NCBI RefSeq assembly: GCF_026914265.1
Contig: NC_069138.1
Span: forward strand, 29,017,262-29,081,261
Reading direction: 5' to 3'
Origin: Mya arenaria
Taxonomy: Eukaryota; Mollusca; Bivalvia; Myida; Myidae
DNA: 64,000 bases
This document shows, one piece after another, positions 59,863 to 64,000 of the stretch. Within the stretch, counting starts at the first letter, position 1; every line of letters begins with the position of its first letter. A program made the position numbers and the translations under genes. The notes beneath the pieces were generated by a model. The model saw nothing but the letters and a program-made list of their open reading frames with translations. It made no database searches and had not been told where the DNA came from.

Positions 59863-61589
59863 TTACGTCAATGGCTTATATCACGTCGATCCAGTATTAG
59901 GACTAGTAGTAAGAGCTGCTCCGGGGAGTGTCGGGGTTGGCGATAGTAACATCTTCATGACTTATATAACGTCGATCCATTAATAGGACTAGTAGTAAGA
60001 GCTGCTCCGTGGAGTGTCGGGCTGGGCGATAGTAACATCTTCATGACTTATAAAACGTCGATCCAGTAATAGGACTAGTAGTAAGAGCTGCTCCGGGGAG
60101 TGTCGGGGTGGGCGATAGTAACATCTTCATGACTTATATAACGTCGATCGAGTAATAGGACTAGTAGTAAGAGCTGCTCCGGGGAGTGTCGGGGTGGGCG
60201 ATAGTAACATCTTCATGACTAATATCACGTCGATCAGTAATAGGACTAGTTGTAAGAGCTGATCCGGGGAGTGTCGGGGTGGGCGATAGTAACATCTTCA
60301 TGACTTATATCACGTCGATCAGTAAAAAGACTAGTAATAAGAGCTGTTCCGGGGAGTGTCGGGGCGGGCGATAGTAACATCTTCATGACTTATATCACGT
60401 CGATCAGTAATAGGACTAGTAGTAAGAGCTGATCCGGGGAGTGTCGGGGTGGGCGATAGTAACATCTTCATGACTTATATCACGTCGATCAGTAATAGGA
60501 CTAGTAGTAAGAGCTTCTCCGGGAAGTGTCGGGGTGGGCGATAGTAACATCTTCATGACTTATATCACGTCGATCCAGTAATAGGACTAGTAGTAAGAGC
60601 TGCTCAGGGGAGTGTCGGGGTGGGCGATAGTAACATCTTCATGACTTATTTAACGTCGATCAGTAATAAGACTAGTAGTAAGAGCTGCTCCGGGAAGTGT
60701 CGGGGCGGGCGATAGTAACATCTTTATGACTTATATAACGTCGATCCAGTAATAAGACTAGTAGTAAGAGCTGCTCCGGAGAGTGTCGGGGCGGGCGATA
60801 GTAACATCTTCATGACTTATAAAACGTCGATCCAGTAATAGGACTAGTAGTAAGAGCTGATCCGGGGAGTGTCGGGGTGGGCGATAGTAACATCTTTATG
60901 ACTTATAAAACGTCGATCCAGTAATAGGAGTAGTAGTAAGAGCTGCTCCGGGGAGTGTCGGGGCGGGCGATAGTAACATCTTCATGACTTACATAACGTC
61001 GATCCAGTAATAGGACTAGTAGTAAGAGCTGCTCCGGGGAGTGTCGGGGCGGGCGATAGTAACATCTTTATTACTTATAAAACGTCGATCCAGTAATAGG
61101 ACTAGTAGTAAGAGCTGCTCCGGGGAGTGTCGGGGTGGGCGATAGTAACATCTTCATGACTTATAAAACGTCGATCCAGTAATAGGACTAGTAGTAAGAG
61201 CTGCTCCGGGGAGTGTCGGGGCGGGCGATAGTAACATCTTCATGACTTACATAACGTCGATCCAGTAATAGGACTAGTAGTAAGAGCTGCTCCGGGGAGT
61301 GTCGGGGTGGGCGATAGTAACATCTTCATGGCTTATATCACGTCGATCCAGTAATAGGAGTAGTAGTAAGAGCTGCTCCGGGGAGTGTCGGGGCGGGCGA
61401 TAATAACATCTTCATGACTTATATAACGTCGATCAGTAAAAAGACTAGTAGTAAGAGCTTCTCCGGGGAGTGTCGGGGCGGGCGAAAGTAACATCTTCAT
61501 GACTTACATAACGTCGATCAGTAATAAGACTAGTAGTAAGAGCTGCTCCGGGGAGTGTCGGGTTGGGCGATAGTGACATCTTCATGAAC
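59863..61589. repeat. 86-bp satellite, about 20 units
   Basis: The unit contains cgtcgatccagtaataggac, then tagtagtaagagctgctccg, gggagtgtcggggtgggcga and tagtaacatcttcatgactt. Units with gatcagt in place of gatccagt are 85 bp and cluster in the left-centre and at the right end. GC content is well above the flanks. Confidence 0.92.
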
Positions 61590-61879
61590 TACATTCAAAT
61601 AAAGTTAACACACACTTTTGTATTCATGTTCTACACAAGCTATGACATAAACATTCGTTTTGACGTTGGCCTTCTCGTATCTAGTGTGTTTTGTTATTTC
61701 CTAACCAGTGTGTGAAGTTGTCGTAACAGCAGGATAGCCTTACAGCAGAACATGTTCCGAGCAGAGCAAATTGTTTTCGGACCGGACAAGTGTTTATTCC
61801 AGGGCGGTTGTTTCCTTGAATAACCGATTGGTTTCTCCACAAACCTTAAATTGATTAGTCACCGGGTGTCGTACCGCAA

Positions 61880-62520
61880 CACCCGAATTCTAGCGGTTTA
61901 TGGTACTCACTAGAGTGGAAAGAAGCGCACAGCTGGTGCCGAGCTCAGTACGATACCCGAATTCCGGCACTTTCGGTACTCACTGGAATGAAACTACTCG
62001 CAAAGTTGGTGCCGAGATAAGTACGAAACCCGAATTCTGGCAGTTTCTGGTACTCACTAGAGTGGAAATACTTGCAAAGGTGATGCCGATATGAGTACAA
62101 AAACCGAATTCCGGCAGTTTCTGGTACTCATTGGAATGAAAAGACTCGCAAAGTTGGTGCCGAGATGAGTACGAAACTCTCACAGTTCGTTCCGAGATGA
62201 GTACGAAACCCGAATTCCAGCAATTTCTGGTACGCACTAGAATGAAAAGACTCGCAAAGTTGGTGCCGAGATGAGTACGAAACTCTCACAATTCGTTCCG
62301 AGATAAGTACGAAACCCGAATTCCAGCAATTTCTGGTACGCACTAGAATGAAAAGACTCGCAAAGTTGGTGCCGAGATGAGTACGAAACTCTCACAATTC
62401 GTTCCGAGATAAGTACGAAACCCGAATTCCAGCAATTTCTGGTACGCACTAGAATGAAAAGACTCGCAAAGTTGGTGCCGAGATGAGTACGAAACCCGAA
62501 TTCCGGCACGTTCTTGTATT
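61880..62520. repeat. 73/106-bp satellite
   Basis: Early units are about 73 bp (acccgaattccggc at 61955, next at 62028). Later units are 106 bp (starts at 62208, 62314, 62420) through an added piece, ctctcacaattcgttccgag. All share ggtactcactag(a)gtgga and gcaaagttggtgccgagat. Degenerate related phrases (ttgtactcactagagtcagg, acaaaacccgaacactgg, acaagacccgaattcaggct) continue to about 63110. Confidence 0.88.
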
Positions 62521-64000
62521 TATTAGGGTGAATTAGGCGGAGAACAAGCTAGCAGTTGTCATTCAGGGCACGTACATCCACCTAGGAAGACTCGCTAACC
62601 CTTTTGAAGTACTTTTCATACTTGGACGTGGAATGCATGAACAGGACTTTAGTCTCAGTCTTGTACTCACTAGAGTCAGGTCGGCGGAGAATAACATACC
62701 AGGTGTCATAGAAAAATCGTACACCAGCATGGAAAAACTCTTTAACCCGTTTGAGCCACTTCAAACATGGCCAATAATTTTACAAAACCCGAACACTGGC
62801 TACATCGGGTATTAATTTCAGTGAAGTAAGCTGTGTCTTAGAGAACACGTACACCTCCAACCATATATATCAAGGTTTATTTCCACATCCAATAAGCCAT
62901 GCGGCGTATATCCAACTATGTATTTGCAAACATAGTCACTGGTCGAAAACGAAAGAGTGTCTAGGACTTTTAACATGATGACATTCAAATGAATATACAA
63001 ATAATTATACAGTCACCACGCAAAGAAATATTCTTTATTCAAATTATACTCGTGCATAGTTGGACGTATACAAGACCCGAATTCAGGCTGTTGTGTCTGG
63101 TACTTTCTATTTAGATATATATACGTGAAGTACCACCTCTCAAATATCATAGAGGAAACGCCAGCCTTACATTATAGGTCACTTCCTCTTCCCTCTAGGG
63201 CCAAATCTAGTACTGTTATTTTGTTATCAGGAAACCTTTCTTTGAGAGTAAGATCTAAACAATAAAGATGTTTGAACCCGAAGCCTTTTAGGAGTACCAA
63301 TCAATACAATTAAGTTATAAAGTGTAACGCACTATAGTGAATAAAGATATGTGCATAATTATAAATGCAACATCTGCTTAAAAATAGTAAAATATAACTT
63401 TAAATCAATTATTTCTTTGACTCCTCTCATGTATTAAGAAATATGCAAGTGTACTCGGATGTACCAAACATTACTTGATCACTGAACACAATGGAATCAT
63501 GAGCGCTGCCTTCTGAAATTAACAACATGAATTTGACCATTTTGTCATTTTTAATGGTCGTAGATAAATAATAAATAATGCTTACATTCTTGTTAACGAA
63601 AGAAAACAAATCAAATTATACTCATTAGCATTGTCACCTAATTTGATAAGGATTGGACAAGAAATGCTTGAATATGAGACAAGAGTTAAAGTTCATTTGA
63701 TCAAATTTTGCAAATTTAAGGGCCCTAACTCTAGAGTAAATAGTCTGATTAGGAAGTTGATCGAAATTGTTGAATCATTTTGGCCTTAAACATGTGAACC
63801 CTTAGTAGAAAATAATGTGTAAAAATGGACGCAGTGAATGAGGTTAATGTTTAAAATAAAGTGCGATAATTCCATAGTTAATAATATGATTCGACTATTG
63901 GTCAATCTCAGTGTGGTATTTTGACCATTAATATTGTAACACATTTTGGAAACGTTTGGGTAATAAATGTTTAAGTAAGAAAGCGGAAAATATGACTTGG
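62521..64000. other. Right edge, degraded satellite then unrecognised
   Basis: 62521-63110 holds diverged satellite-related phrases. From 63110 to the end the sequence is AT-rich with no supported exon, RNA gene or repeat end. Confidence 0.4.

Overview
The window is animal nuclear DNA, AT-rich and very dense in repeats. Genes are split into small exons with GT-AG introns of 0.1-9.5 kb. No rRNA gene, functional tRNA gene, CRISPR array, operon or bacterial feature is visible. From memory of bivalve genomes (not a search), the repeat content (terminal-inverted-repeat MITEs, a tRNA-derived SINE, decayed LINEs) and the tandemly duplicated carbohydrate sulfotransferases fit a bivalve mollusc. The species cannot be fixed from the sequence.

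Three host genes can be built by joining exons in phase, all on the + strand. Genes A (9300-17394) and B (27362-41050) are tandem paralogues with the same five-exon, phase-matched structure. Each encodes a type II, presumably Golgi, carbohydrate sulfotransferase of the HNK-1ST/CHST8-14 type with both PAPS-binding motifs. Exon 5 of the two shares a 200-bp block with one mismatch, which suggests gene conversion. Gene C (44150-53918) is an unrecognised secreted or single-pass membrane glycoprotein in five exons. Its last exon seems to carry a one-base frameshift before a second open frame that ends on AATAAA.

The most striking element lies in intron 2 of gene B. It is a 4.9-kb DNA transposon (28897-33803) with 34-bp terminal inverted repeats starting GACCGCCGGCCTG, inserted in an AT microsatellite. 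It encodes an eight-exon protein of 622 aa whose exons all join in phase without a stop, carrying the motif HADNCGGQNKN. I recognise this motif from uncharacterised invertebrate proteins (the DUF7869 type, from memory) but not as part of a described transposon superfamily. A SINE with a 12-bp target-site duplication and a MITE relic sit in its introns.

Region by region: 1-9299 holds a MITE and two decayed antisense LINEs. 9300-17394 is gene A. 18.7-26.7 kb holds a hairpin MITE, a third antisense LINE relic split by a 422-bp short retroelement with a perfect 12-bp duplication, and a 1.9-kb foldback element. 27.4-41 kb is gene B with the transposon and a 23-bp minisatellite. 41-44 kb is non-coding. 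44-54 kb is gene C with a 5'-truncated LINE in intron 2 and a 30-bp satellite in intron 4. 55-62.5 kb is a satellite zone (73-, 64-, 86- and 73/106-bp units), in which the 64-bp array has grown inside a Tc1/mariner-like MITE. The last 1.5 kb shows nothing recognisable.
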